Of a stretch of DNA of 64,000 bases, positions 1 to 8,001 are shown one piece after another. The notes below the pieces were generated by a model. It had not been told where the DNA came from, made no database searches, and worked only from the letters and a program-made list of their open reading frames with translations. Made by a program: the position numbers and the translations under genes. Numbering within the stretch: position 1 is the first letter of the stretch; each line of letters opens with the position of its first letter. The stretch is from an uncultured Collinsella sp. (GTDB lineage: Bacteria > Actinomycetota > Coriobacteriia > Coriobacteriales > Coriobacteriaceae): contig UQIH01000008.1 in NCBI GenBank assembly GCA_900541145.1, positions 1 through 64,000 of the forward strand, read 5' to 3'.

Positions 1-1
1 C

Positions 2-523
2 CCGGACATACCCTTCCATGCGTCGCCGCTCATGAACGGCAAGGACCAGTACTCGAGGCTCGACCTGAGGACGCGCAAGATGATGCTCGGCTCGTTCCGC
101 GTCTTCTTCCGCCACATGCCCGTCAAGTACCACACCTTCGCATACGCGACCAAGCAGTTCGCCTCGCTCGACAAGCTCGCGGGGGCGATGCGAAGGGATA
201 TCGTGAACTTCCTGTTCGACAACCTCGCGGAGCTGCAATCCTACGATATGGTCAAGGTCTACTACGACAACGGCCAGCGCTCCATCGCCGAGTCGCTGCA
301 CCGCGCAATCGAGTACGCGCTGTCGAAGGACGCCGTCGTCTACCGATCGGCGCAGCCTTCCGAGTACCGTCTGTCGCAGGCGGCGGACTATATCTGCACC
401 ATGGAGCTCACCGCGATCAAATACGCGGAGCACACCGCCACCGCGACGGACGAGAAGTTTTTCGGCAAGTGGTCCGACTTCAAGAAGGGCATACTGAAGG
501 AGACGCGCAAGAAGCTCGTCTAG
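2..523 (+). CDS. DUF3800 domain protein, C-terminal part (5' end outside window)
   Basis: The frame is open from the first bases of the window, so the gene starts upstream and only about 173 C-terminal residues are visible. The segment PFHASPLMNG followed by a basic, aromatic-rich stretch (RKMMLGSFRVFFRHMPVKY) is typical of DUF3800 proteins, a family of unknown function often found in mobile or defence regions. An internal ATG at 32 is not a credible start because the conserved HASPLMNG block would be split. A second, broken DUF3800 copy lies at 1594-1812. The function is unknown, and the family assignment rests on motif recognition. Confidence 0.75.
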   Translation, partial: PDIPFHASPLMNGKDQYSRLDLRTRKMMLGSFRVFFRHMPVKYHTFAYATKQFASLDKLAGAMRRDIVNFLFDNLAELQSYDMVKVYYDNGQRSIAESLHRAIEYALSKDAVVYRSAQPSEYRLSQAADYICTMELTAIKYAEHTATATDEKFFGKWSDFKKGILKETRKKLV

Positions 524-679
524 AGAGGCGATCGGCCCTTGGCGGAGCGTTTACCGACAATGGAGTCTGTTACGCGGGGGGTTGATAAGGCGCCACTTAG
601 CTGCATAATAGGTTCCAGTTAGAAACCCTCGGGTTTGCGGGGCGGGATCGTGAAAGCGATTCTGCCCTATTTTTTGCCC

Positions 680-808
680 CTATTTCTTGCATGCCTCAAT
701 GGCTTCCGCATTCGCGTCCCATTGGTTCAGAAAGGGTTCGGGGAAATCGTCGAGTTGATTGCGTCCCTCGCGTTTTGCAAAATAGAGCACAAGGCCCTCT
801 AGCTCGAA
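680..808 (-). pseudogene. Possible 42-codon gene remnant
   Basis: The minus frame ending at 680 reads as plausible protein (LVLYFAKREGRNQL, then DDFPEPFLNQWDANAEA) with charged, balanced composition, unlike the surrounding shadow frames. It opens directly after a TAA at 809-811 and has no ATG start, so it looks like the 3' tail of a decayed gene. I do not recognise the family. Confidence is low because the fragment is short. Confidence 0.25.
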
Positions 809-1068
809 TTACTACATTTAGAACCCCGCCGCTCGTCCATCCCAGCTTGCCCAGAAAGCCCTCCCGCAATGTCCGTGTCCCAACGGATGGGTACCATTTA
901 TCAGGGTGCACCTGGGGCAACGGGCTGAAAAACCTGTGCAAGGTCGCTCGCAGAACACGCAACATCAAACACGACAGAAGAGGCGAACGACAGATGCCGG
1001 ACCCCGGACGACAGCACCGCGGAAGAGAAGCATTCCAACCAAAACTGAACAACTCCAGCCACTAGGCA

Positions 1069-1092
1069 GGCGCCCGCATGGGCGCCTTTTAC
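1069..1092 (+). terminator. Rho-independent terminator
   Basis: A perfect 7-bp stem GGCGCCC / GGGCGCC with a GCAT loop is followed by TTTT. It points in the plus direction and closes whatever transcript crosses the gene-poor stretch after 523. Confidence 0.75.
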
Positions 1093-1296
1093 TTTTCAAG
1101 GACTTAGCTGCGAGCTAAGGCGCGCGGCTCATGGCCGTTTCGTGAAGGCCCGACCAGCTCGACCCACTTCGACCCATCTCCGCTCGCGCCGTGCTCACTT
1201 ATCGCCATCAGGCGGTTCAATCGTCGCGCAGACGAAAAGGCACACGGTGTCGTGCGGTGTCCTCGCGCGGTGCCGCACGGGAAGATTGGAGGAACC

Positions 1297-1515
1297 ATGG
1301 CACGCACAGCCGAATGCGCCGCGCCCGAGGGAAGCCAAGATCGGGACGAATGGATGACGGTGATCGAGATGCAGGAGTACATGAGGGCGAGCCGAAACAA
1401 GGCATACGACCTCATCTGGTCGGGCGAGATCAACTCGTACAGGCTCGGAAGGAAGCTCCTGGTTTCGAGGGCGTCAGTGGACGCCTACATCGAGTCGAGG
1501 AGCGGGAGGAAATGA
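1297..1515 (+). CDS. Excisionase-family helix-turn-helix protein
   Basis: This 72-aa protein has a MerR/Xis-type winged helix. The pattern MTVIEMQEYMRASRNKAYDL, then IWSGEINSYRLGRKLLV and an SRASVDAYI end, is the excisionase family signature (helix-turn-helix plus wing, with arginines for DNA contact). The ATG at 1297 is preceded by GGAGGAACC, a good ribosome binding site, and is preferred over an upstream in-frame codon at 1252. Such proteins direct integrase excision or act as small regulators. No integrase is adjacent, so its partner is not known. It sits just before a broken DUF3800 gene. Confidence 0.75.
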   Translation: MARTAECAAPEGSQDRDEWMTVIEMQEYMRASRNKAYDLIWSGEINSYRLGRKLLVSRASVDAYIESRSGRK

Positions 1516-1593
1516 CGGCGGCGACCGCCCCGGGAGCCGCCCGCGGCCGGGCACGCGAGGGAACCTCGCGACGAGAGGAGCTCGAGGACGACC

Positions 1594-1851
1594 ATGACCA
1601 AAAGCATTAGCAGGAGCCAGGTGAGGCCCATCGCATCGGCCAACGCGTTATTCGGCGGCGGCAAGGCTCGCTACTACCTGCTCACACTCGTCTTCCACGA
1701 CCAGGCAGACAGCATCGCCGAAGCGGTCACGGGCTATGAGACCAAGCTCGCCAGGGCTGACCTCCCCAACATTCCGTTTCACTCCGAGCCTCTCATGAAC
1801 GGACACAAGGACTTACTGCATGATTCGTGTGTTATAGTTAGATGTCTCTAA
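1594..1851 (+). pseudogene. DUF3800 gene, N-terminal fragment cut by insertion
   Basis: The frame begins MTKSISRSQV, continues with GGGKARYYLLTLVFHDQ and reaches IPFHSEPLMNGHKD. That is the N-terminal half of a DUF3800 protein and overlaps the block present in the gene at 2-523 (PFHASPLMNG). Similarity stops at about 1812. The remaining codons to 1851 are unrelated and belong to the promoter region of the methyltransferase island. The usual acidic DESG-type start of the family is also missing, so the 5' end may be damaged or the true start may be elsewhere. It is very unlikely to give a functional product. Confidence 0.65.
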
Positions 1852-1855
1852 CTAT
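1834..1855. promoter_or_regulatory. Perfect palindrome, likely MarR-type operator
   Basis: ATAGTTAGA-TGTC-TCTAACTAT is a 9-bp perfect inverted repeat overlapping a possible -10 (TATAGT, 1833-1838), 16 bases before the methyltransferase start. Its form (GTTAGA-N4-TCTAAC) resembles known MarR-family operators. No regulator gene is present in the island, so it may have been lost. Confidence 0.45.
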
Positions 1856-1870
1856 TTGGGGGCGATAGCA

Positions 1871-2500
1871 ATGCACGAACGCAAGGGCTTCTGGGACAAG
1901 AATGCCGGTCGGTACGACCGTTTCATGCGAAAGGACCGGGCGGCGTATGAGAAGATGTATGAGCTGATCAGGCCGGTGGTGAAAGCAAAAACCGTACTGG
2001 AGGTTGCCACCGGCACGGGGCTTATCGCAAAGAGCATCGTAAATGCGGCGGCGCACATCGAGGCTACGGACGCTTCTGCAAAGATGATCCTTGAAGCAAA
2101 GCGTGACAATCAATCCGCAAAGCTGCACTTTTCCGTACAAGATATGTTCCGCCTGCCCTATGCACAGAAGTCCTTTGATGTGGTGATCGCGTCCAACGCG
2201 CTTCACATAGTGCCGCATCCGGAAAAGGCCCTGCAAGAAATCAGGCGGGTGCTGAAGGACGACGGCGTGCTCATCGCGCCAACCTTCACCCACGCGGGGA
2301 ACTCGGTTTCCGGCAAAGCAAAAGCCCTTTTCATGAGCATGGCGGGATTCCCCCTCCACAGCAGGTGGACAAGCGAGGAATACCTGCGTTTCCTGCGTCA
2401 AAACGGCTGGGCGGTGCAGAAAAGCGCGGTGCTGAAGGCCTCGTTCCAGTTGACCTATACGGAATGCACGAAATCGGAGGGGCCAGATGTCGTTCTTTGA
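1871..2500 (+). CDS. Class I SAM-dependent methyltransferase
   Basis: A 209-aa UbiE/Methyltransf_11-type enzyme. The SAM-binding motif VLEVATGTG is near residue 45, an acidic loop end (IEATDAS) follows, and FDVVIASNALHIVPHPE is the motif IV/post-I region. The ATG at 1871 has a purine-rich GGGGGCGATAGCA leader and is preferred over an upstream TTG. It overlaps the next methyltransferase by 14 bp, so the two were co-translated. Base composition is lower in GC than the neighbours, which supports recent transfer. The substrate is unknown. In related gut-bacterial clusters such enzymes accompany transporter genes. Confidence 0.8.
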   Translation: MHERKGFWDKNAGRYDRFMRKDRAAYEKMYELIRPVVKAKTVLEVATGTGLIAKSIVNAAAHIEATDASAKMILEAKRDNQSAKLHFSVQDMFRLPYAQKSFDVVIASNALHIVPHPEKALQEIRRVLKDDGVLIAPTFTHAGNSVSGKAKALFMSMAGFPLHSRWTSEEYLRFLRQNGWAVQKSAVLKASFQLTYTECTKSEGPDVVL

Positions 2501-2852
2501 AAACACCCGCAAGCCCGTGGGCCTCGGCGGAAAACTTATGGTTGCCATGATGAATCTGGGCCACGGCCCTGTGGCGCGGTGGGGACTTCGATTTCTGCGA
2601 CTTGCGCCAAATGTCAAAGTGCTGGATTGTGGCTGCGGCGGCGGGGCAAACATGAAACGACTGCTGAAAAAATGCCCGCATGGCGTCGTCAAGGGCATCG
2701 ACTATTCGCCCGTCAGCGTGGAGAAGGCTAGAAAGCTCAACCGAACTGCAATTCAGGAGGGGCGTTGCGCCGTTCTGCAAGGCAGTGTGGCGGATATGGC
2801 GTTTGAGGACGCCATGCGGGCATTTTTGCATCCATCCCGCACATGGCGATAG
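2487..2852 (+). pseudogene. Second class I methyltransferase, truncated by deletion
   Basis: The frame begins MSFFENTRKPVGLGGKLM and contains a clear SAM motif (VLDCGCGGGANMKRL) and an acidic loop (GIDYSPVSVEKAR). After QGSVADMAFED the family sequence stops and the frame ends at 2852 with unrelated residues. Full-length relatives are about 200 aa, and this one is 121 aa. The junction near 2810 lies next to the tail of a membrane protein in another frame (2816-2908), so a deletion removed the end of this gene and the start of the next. Confidence 0.7.
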
Positions 2853-2908
2853 GCATGACGGCCATAGCGGCTGTGCTGGCGGCAATTACGACAGTTTTTA
2901 TTCACTGA
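2816..2908 (+). pseudogene. C-terminal tail of a membrane protein (transporter-like)
   Basis: In the third frame the bases after the deletion junction read AGIFASIPHMAIGMTAIAAV followed by LAAITTVFIH and a stop. This is one strongly hydrophobic helix, 12 bases before the next gene. It looks like the last transmembrane segment of a transporter whose front was lost in the same deletion that truncated the methyltransferase at 2487. The transporter family cannot be named from this much. Confidence 0.45.
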
Positions 2909-2919
2909 GGAAGGAACCT

Positions 2920-3750
2920 ATGAAATGTAAAATCGAGAAAAACACCGTGCAGGAGACGCTGATCCTCCCGCTGTATTCCCGGAAGCTGTGTACGGAGCTG
3001 TACCCGAACCTTTACAGGGATGAAACAGCGGTTCGTCTGCTCGACCAGATCGACTACGACTTTTCAGAGGCAGAGAAAAACTCCCGCAGTCTGATGCAGC
3101 GCTTTGGTGCGCTGGAGGTGGCCATGCGGCAGAGTGATCTTGCTTTCGAGGTGCGGGATTACCTGAAAGGCCACCCTAATGCGGCGGTGGTCAATCTGGG
3201 CTGTGGGCTGGACAACACCGGCAGAACCTGCGACAACGGTAGATGCAAGATTTACAATCTGGACTTCCCGGATGTGATCGCCTTGCGGCAGCAGCTACTG
3301 CCCGCCGGGGATCGGGAACAAAATATCCCCTGCGACCTGAAAGACACCGCATGGTTTGGCAAAATCGATGCCTCCGGCGGGGCGGTGTTCTTCGCCTCCG
3401 GGGTGTTCTATTACTTCCTGACCCAGCAGGTCCGGGAACTGGTGCGGGAGATGGCGGACGCTTTCCCCGGCGGTGTGCTGGTCTTTGATGCTGCCAATCG
3501 GACAGCAGTAAAGATGATCGCAAAAACATGGCTTAAGACTGCAAAAATCAAGGATGTGGGGGCATATTTTGCGGTTTCGGATGCCGCCAAGGAAATCGGC
3601 ACGTGGGACAGCCGTCTGCAGGTCACAAGTCGCGGCTATATGCTGGGTTATAACGATTTGAGAGACCCTTCTGTCAGCGGCTTTTTCCGGTTTCTCGCAA
3701 GGGTCGGTGACAACGGGATGAAAATGCAAATCGTGAAAATAAGATTTTGA
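2920..3750 (+). CDS. LCMT-family class I methyltransferase (COG3315-like)
   Basis: A 276-aa protein of the leucine carboxyl methyltransferase / polyketide O-methyltransferase type. Signs are AAVVNLGCGLDN (SAM motif with the LGCGLD pattern of this family), the acidic DFPDVIALRQ segment and FFASGVFYYF. The ATG at 2920 has GAGGAAGGAACC upstream. It is the last gene of the transferred island and is followed by a strong hairpin. The substrate is unknown, and a role with a lost transporter in metal or drug handling is only a guess. Confidence 0.75.
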   Translation: MKCKIEKNTVQETLILPLYSRKLCTELYPNLYRDETAVRLLDQIDYDFSEAEKNSRSLMQRFGALEVAMRQSDLAFEVRDYLKGHPNAAVVNLGCGLDNTGRTCDNGRCKIYNLDFPDVIALRQQLLPAGDREQNIPCDLKDTAWFGKIDASGGAVFFASGVFYYFLTQQVRELVREMADAFPGGVLVFDAANRTAVKMIAKTWLKTAKIKDVGAYFAVSDAAKEIGTWDSRLQVTSRGYMLGYNDLRDPSVSGFFRFLARVGDNGMKMQIVKIRF

Positions 3751-3765
3751 GAGACAAAAAATGCA

Positions 3766-3813
3766 AAAGACGGGCACTTCTTGCCGCTCAATTGGCAAGA
3801 AGCGCTCGTCTTT
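3766..3813. terminator. Bidirectional terminator hairpin
   Basis: AAAGACGGGCACTTCTTGCC pairs across an 8-base loop with GGCAAGAAGCGCTCGTCTTT, with two internal mismatches and T-rich DNA on both sides. It separates the plus-strand methyltransferase island from the minus-strand sugar operon and can stop both. Confidence 0.8.
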
Positions 3814-3844
3814 CTTAACGCGTGTATGGCGGAGAGAGCGCAAG

Positions 3845-4729
3845 TTACGCGAGCGCCCTTCTTGCCAGCTCGGCCGCGCCGAGGATTCCTTGGTCGCCGC
3901 CGCAGCCCGGGGCGCAGATGTAGCGCTCCATGTCCTTAAGCTCGGCGGTCTGGATGTAGCCACCCAGATATTCGAGGGTTTTCTTGCGGACGATGCCGTA
4001 GAGCTGCTCCTGGTGCATCACGCCGCCGCCGAGGACGATGCGGCGAGGCGAGTACATGAGCACGAGGTTCGCGCACATCTGCCCCAGATAATCCCCCTCG
4101 AGCGCCCACACCTCATCGTTGTCCGCGAGCTCGGCCGCGGGCTTTCCCCAGCGCGCGGCAATGGCGGGGCCGGAGGCGAGGCCCTCGAGACAGCTCGCGT
4201 GGCTCGGGCAGACGCAGCGTCCCTCCTCGGTGGGACGGGTCCTTACCAGCATGTGGCCGGCCTCGGGGTGCAGCATGCCGTGAAGGAGCCTGCCCGCGCA
4301 CATGACGCCCGCGCCCACGCCGGTGCCGATGGTCACGTAGACGGCGTCCTCGAGCCCCTTGCAGCAGCCGTAGACCACTTCGCCGAGGCAGGCAACGTTC
4401 ACGTCCGTGTCGTAGGCCACCGGAATCCCGAGGGCGTCGGCGAACGCGGCGCGAAGACCATGGCCTCGCCACGCGAGCTTGGGCGTCTGGAGGATGGAGC
4501 CGTAGCGCTCGTCGTTGGGGTCGACGCAGGTCGGGCCGAAGGCGCCGATGCCCAACGCGTCCACATCACGGACGGTGAACCACTCGATCATCTGCGGGAC
4601 GGTCTCGGCGGGCGTAAGCGTCGGGGTCTCCATACGGTCGAGGACCTCGCCGTCGCCGGACACCACGGCACAGACCATCTTGGTCCCGCCGGCCTCGAGG
4701 GCGCCGAGCCTCATTTGCTTTTCGCTCAT
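3845..4729 (-). CDS. ROK-family sugar kinase, probable fructokinase
   Basis: 294 aa. The N-terminal phosphate loop is LGALEAGGTKMVCAV, the form typical of ROK fructokinases (GmuE/ScrK-like). It is followed by YDTDVNVACLGE (catalytic base region), VTIGTGVGAGV and a zinc-binding group GHM...CVCPSHASCLEGL. The ATG at 4729 has a strong AAGGAGGATCAC site. Last gene of the PTS/GH172 operon, it would phosphorylate a free hexose, most likely fructose, released in the cytoplasm by the GH172 enzyme. The exact sugar is inferred from context. Confidence 0.85.
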   Translation of the reverse strand: MSEKQMRLGALEAGGTKMVCAVVSGDGEVLDRMETPTLTPAETVPQMIEWFTVRDVDALGIGAFGPTCVDPNDERYGSILQTPKLAWRGHGLRAAFADALGIPVAYDTDVNVACLGEVVYGCCKGLEDAVYVTIGTGVGAGVMCAGRLLHGMLHPEAGHMLVRTRPTEEGRCVCPSHASCLEGLASGPAIAARWGKPAAELADNDEVWALEGDYLGQMCANLVLMYSPRRIVLGGGVMHQEQLYGIVRKKTLEYLGGYIQTAELKDMERYICAPGCGGDQGILGAAELARRALA

Positions 4730-4808
4730 GTGATCCTCCTTACAAAGGGACGCCCGCAGTCATGGTCAACCGCGGGCGCCCATAACGTTGGCTTGTTTCG
4801 AGGCGACC

Positions 4809-5933
4809 CTACCTGGGCACGCGGTCCTGCCTTGCGGCAAACGGGGCGAGCACGGCGTGCGGCTCGCTTTGGTACCAGTAGGCGACGGTGGAGATGTCGT
4901 CCTCGCGCTCGTAGAGCTTGATGTCGTCGTTGCCGAGGTCCTGGAACGTCACGCGCAGGTCCTCCTTGAACGAGATCGGGTCGGGAAGGTGCCACCTGTA
5001 GAGGCCGTGCCTGGGCAGCGCGTCGTCGTTGGTCGCGAGCATCGGGTTCGGGTTCGGCTTGCCCGCGCTGAAGCGGTCGCGCGTGGCGTCGCGCGTCGAG
5101 CGGTACGGGTAGCCGGCGAACAGCGTGTTGAAGCACTGCGCCTCGGGCAGCGCGTGGGGCGGCCTGTCGAGGAAGGCCCAGGCACCGCCGAAGTAGTCCT
5201 CGGCTCCCGTCGAGGTGACCGTGGGGAACTCCTCGTCGCCGTCGAGGAAGAACTTCATCTCGCCCTCGCCCCACCAATAGCGCTCCAGGGCGCACAGGGC
5301 CATGTAGGTGCCGACGTAGTAGCCCTTACCGCGCACGCCGTCGAGCACGGTGTAGTCGACGCCCCTGCGGGTGCTGCGCTCGCGGTTAAAACGGGCGTGG
5401 AAGTACATGGCGTCGTCCGGCACGTCGGTGAGCGCGTAGTTGAACGTGTAGAAGATGTACTTAATGAACCCGGGGTGCTCGCTCGTAAGCGTGACCTTGG
5501 CGTGCTTCCTGAAAGGCATCTCGAAGTAGCAGTTCATGCCGCCCGTCGGGTTCACGCAGATGGGCATCGAGTTGACGATGGCGCGCTCACCGAAGCCGTT
5601 GCAGAAGAAGTCGCCGACAGGGCACTCGACCGAGGGGGTCTCCTCGTCGTCCCAGTAGAAGCGCAGCACGAGGTCGCGCATGACGAAGCTGCCGGCGGCG
5701 GTCTTGTCGGGGACGGTCATCCAGATGTGGCGGATGATGCCGGGGCCCTCGATGTCCGCGAGCGTGATGGTCTCGCCGGACTCAAGGGGCACGCAGCACG
5801 AGCCCTTGCGGCCGACGCCGAGGTGGCTGGCCGACATGGCGGCACGGCCCTTCTCGCCCGTGATGTTCTCGGGGGTGATGGCGCGGCTTTCCTCACCGCC
5901 GTGCATCCACACGTCCTTAAGGAACTCTCTCAT
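4809..5933 (-). CDS. GH172 (DUF2961) family glycoside hydrolase
   Basis: 374 aa with no signal peptide, so cytoplasmic. Family blocks are GPGIIRHIWMTVPD (59-77), PVGDFF, NSMPICVNPTGGMNCYFEMP, RYWWGEGEMKFFLDG (219-232) and STGAEDYFGGAW (241-252). The acidic residues in GEGE and GAEDY are the likely catalytic pair of the family. Characterised GH172 members act on fructofuranosides (difructose dianhydride, inulobiose) or D-arabinofuranosides. Location between a mannose-type PTS and a fructokinase favours a fructose-containing substrate brought in by the PTS. The GAGGAGGTCGACG leader supports the start. Confidence 0.8.
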   Translation of the reverse strand: MREFLKDVWMHGGEESRAITPENITGEKGRAAMSASHLGVGRKGSCCVPLESGETITLADIEGPGIIRHIWMTVPDKTAAGSFVMRDLVLRFYWDDEETPSVECPVGDFFCNGFGERAIVNSMPICVNPTGGMNCYFEMPFRKHAKVTLTSEHPGFIKYIFYTFNYALTDVPDDAMYFHARFNRERSTRRGVDYTVLDGVRGKGYYVGTYMALCALERYWWGEGEMKFFLDGDEEFPTVTSTGAEDYFGGAWAFLDRPPHALPEAQCFNTLFAGYPYRSTRDATRDRFSAGKPNPNPMLATNDDALPRHGLYRWHLPDPISFKEDLRVTFQDLGNDDIKLYEREDDISTVAYWYQSEPHAVLAPFAARQDRVPR

Positions 5934-5945
5934 CGTCGACCTCCT

Positions 5946-6344
5946 CTATTCGTCGTCTTCGCACTCGGCGGAACTGGCACCGTTCACGTAGACGATCTGC
6001 TGGCGCGCCTCGTCGACGAGGGCGTCGAAGTCGAGTTTCTCGTCGGGGCGCGCGAGCGCGACCGTCATGGCGAGCGGGAGGTTGACACCCGCGATCACGT
6101 GGATCCGGTCGGAGGCGAAGCGGGAGAAGCGCTGGTTCACGCTGCCGCCGAGCGCGTCGGTGAGGACGACGACCTCGTCAGTGCCCGAAAGAGCCGCCTC
6201 GACCGCCGCGTCGAGCCCCTCGCCGTTGTCGTTCACGTAGGCGCACACGGCGTTGACGGCGTCGCTCTTACCCGTAAGAAACTCGAGGGTGTCCTTGAAG
6301 CCCTGGGCGAGAAGGGAATGGCTCGCCACAACTATCTTTCTCAT
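5946..6344 (-). CDS. PTS mannose-family EIIA component
   Basis: 132 aa. The N-terminal strand MRKIVVASHSLLAQG places the phosphorylated histidine at residue 9, and VVVLTDALGGSVNQ is the conserved EIIA-Man loop. Cytoplasmic phosphocarrier that takes phosphate from HPr and gives it to EIIB. It sits between EIID and the GH172 gene. The start has only a weak ribosome binding site, so translation may depend on the upstream genes. Confidence 0.9.
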   Translation of the reverse strand: MRKIVVASHSLLAQGFKDTLEFLTGKSDAVNAVCAYVNDNGEGLDAAVEAALSGTDEVVVLTDALGGSVNQRFSRFASDRIHVIAGVNLPLAMTVALARPDEKLDFDALVDEARQQIVYVNGASSAECEDDE

Positions 6345-6370
6345 TGATTCACCAATCTCTTGGGTCGAAG

Positions 6371-7204
6371 CTAGGCGAGGATGCCGGCGGCGGAGGCGAC
6401 CATCGCGAGGACAATCACCACGAGGATGAGGGCCGTCATGCTCGCGTTCTTCTTGGTAAGAAGGTAATACGCGCTTCCCGTGATGGCAGCGGGGATCATG
6501 GCAGGCAGGATCTTGTCGAGCAGCGGCTGAATCTCCATCGAGACGTCGCCGAAGCTGAAGCTAATCGGGCAGGTGACGCCGATGACCGAGGCGATGAGGC
6601 AGCCGACCACGGTGAGGCCGAGCACGGAGGCGGCGGCAGTGAGGTTGGGAAGCTTCTCGCTGAAGTCGGTGACGAGCTTCACGCCCTGCTTGTAGCCGAA
6701 CTCGAGGGCGTGCATGCGGACCCAGAAGATGGCCAGGATGAGCGCGAACCAGATGCCGGCTCCCACGGGGTTGCCCTCGATGGCCATGTAGGCGGCGATG
6801 GAGCCCATGATGGTCGGGATCATGGTCATGAGCAGGGAGTCGCCGACGCCGGCGAGCGGTCCCATGGTGCCGATCTTCAGGTCTTGGACAGCGTCCGCCG
6901 CCGCTAGGCCGTCGCGTTCCTCCATGGCCACGCAGGCGCCAAGGATGATGGCGGCGAGCCAAGGCTGGGTGTTGTAGTAGCGGAAGTGGTTGTTGAGCGC
7001 TTGCTTATAGTCCTCGTCGTTCGTGTAGATCTTCCTCAGGACCGGCGAGAGGGCGTAGGCGACTGAGGCGCCCTGCTGGGTCTGGTAGTTGAAGGTGCAC
7101 ACGCTCATGAGCCAGCGCCAGTTCGCGTTGCGCAGGTCCTTCTTGGTGACCTTGTAGCCGGAGGGCTTGCCCTCGGCGACGGCGGTGATGTTCTCGTTTT
7201 CCAT
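6371..7204 (-). CDS. PTS mannose-family EIID component
   Basis: 277 aa. The N-terminal VTKKDLRNANWRWLMSVCTF and the block MGPLAGVGDSLLMTMIPTIMG are diagnostic of EIID. C-terminal hydrophobic segments include SAYYLLTKKNASM and the final ALILVVIVLAMVASAAGILA. It forms the membrane channel with EIIC. The gene begins 2 bases after the EIIC stop and has a GAGAGGATGAG leader, so the two are co-translated. Confidence 0.93.
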   Translation of the reverse strand: MENENITAVAEGKPSGYKVTKKDLRNANWRWLMSVCTFNYQTQQGASVAYALSPVLRKIYTNDEDYKQALNNHFRYYNTQPWLAAIILGACVAMEERDGLAAADAVQDLKIGTMGPLAGVGDSLLMTMIPTIMGSIAAYMAIEGNPVGAGIWFALILAIFWVRMHALEFGYKQGVKLVTDFSEKLPNLTAAASVLGLTVVGCLIASVIGVTCPISFSFGDVSMEIQPLLDKILPAMIPAAITGSAYYLLTKKNASMTALILVVIVLAMVASAAGILA

Positions 7205-7206
7205 GG

Positions 7207-7992
7207 TTACTCATCCTCTCCGATGAAGGCGTCTGCGGAAGCGTGGGCGGCGAGCTCGGTGTCCCTCTCGGCACGCTGGTAGAACGCGATCGCGAGGGCA
7301 ACGCCGACGATGGCGGCGCCGATGATGGGCACGTTCAGGAAGGCCGAGAGGAAGAAGCCGGCGAGCAGGTACTGGAAGTACTTGCCGGTGGGCATGTAAC
7401 GCAGCAGCATCGCGATGCCGACGGCCGGGAGCATCTTGCCGGCGAGGGTGAGGCCGGAGAGGAACCACTGGGGCATAACCTCGAGGAGCCAGTTGACGGC
7501 GGGCTGGCCGAGGGTCACGGAGACAAAGACGGGCAGGGCGGCGCACAGGCCGAAGAGCACGGGGCAGACCCACAGGATGGCGTTCATCTGCTTGAACTTG
7601 CCCTCGTCGCAGAACTTCTGGGACTTCTCGACGACGAAGCCGTTGAGGATCTTGACGATGACGTCGAGCTGGATGCCGAGCATGCCGACCGGCAGGCCGA
7701 TGGCGAGGCCCGTGTCGGAGCCCAGGGTCACGCCGTAGGCGGTGGCGATGATGGCCATCGTGCCGTAGTCGGGAATCGACGAGCCGCCGAAGCCCGCGAC
7801 GCCGAGCTGCATGAGCTGGATGGTGCCGCCGATGACGAGGCCGGTCTGCCAGTCGCCCATGACGACGCCGGTGATAAGGCCCCAGAAGACGGCATAGTTG
7901 ACGAAGATCATCGGGATGCCGTAGTAGTCCACGTGCTTGATGAAGGCCAGCAGGGTCAAAAGGACGACTTGCAGGATAGTGAAGTTGACCAT
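7207..7992 (-). CDS. PTS mannose-family EIIC component
   Basis: 261 aa, mostly hydrophobic, with several membrane helices. VMGDWQTGLVIGGTIQLMQL and AGFGGSSIPDYGTMAI are conserved in EIIC-Man proteins and carry substrate contacts. The start has an AAGGAGGGATC site. Together with EIID it translocates and phosphorylates the sugar. The variable substrate loops do not allow the sugar to be named. Confidence 0.93.
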   Translation of the reverse strand: MVNFTILQVVLLTLLAFIKHVDYYGIPMIFVNYAVFWGLITGVVMGDWQTGLVIGGTIQLMQLGVAGFGGSSIPDYGTMAIIATAYGVTLGSDTGLAIGLPVGMLGIQLDVIVKILNGFVVEKSQKFCDEGKFKQMNAILWVCPVLFGLCAALPVFVSVTLGQPAVNWLLEVMPQWFLSGLTLAGKMLPAVGIAMLLRYMPTGKYFQYLLAGFFLSAFLNVPIIGAAIVGVALAIAFYQRAERDTELAAHASADAFIGEDE

Positions 7993-8001
7993 GATCCCTC
8001 C

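Larger units (their letters stand above)
524..1296. other. 773-bp region without an intact gene
   Basis: No convincing intact gene is seen. The stretch holds a short minus-strand protein-like remnant (680-808), a strong plus-strand terminator (1069-1090) and a small inverted repeat (CTTAGCT-gcg-AGCTAAG, 1103-1119) that may be an operator or attenuator upstream of the HTH gene at 1297. Overlapping frames at 691-1065 (plus) and 696-1052 (minus) show no family motif and look like chance open frames in GC-rich DNA. Confidence 0.5.

Noticed and set aside
524..1065. Possible tmRNA or RNase P RNA in the gene-poor stretch ending in a strong terminator
   Set aside because: No tRNA-like ends, no CCA, no tag-peptide frame and none of the conserved RNase P core sequences were found.
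4788..6347. 519-codon plus-strand frame across the GH172 and PTS genes
   Set aside because: It is the antisense shadow of clear minus-strand genes; composition is valine/glycine/histidine-rich without motifs.
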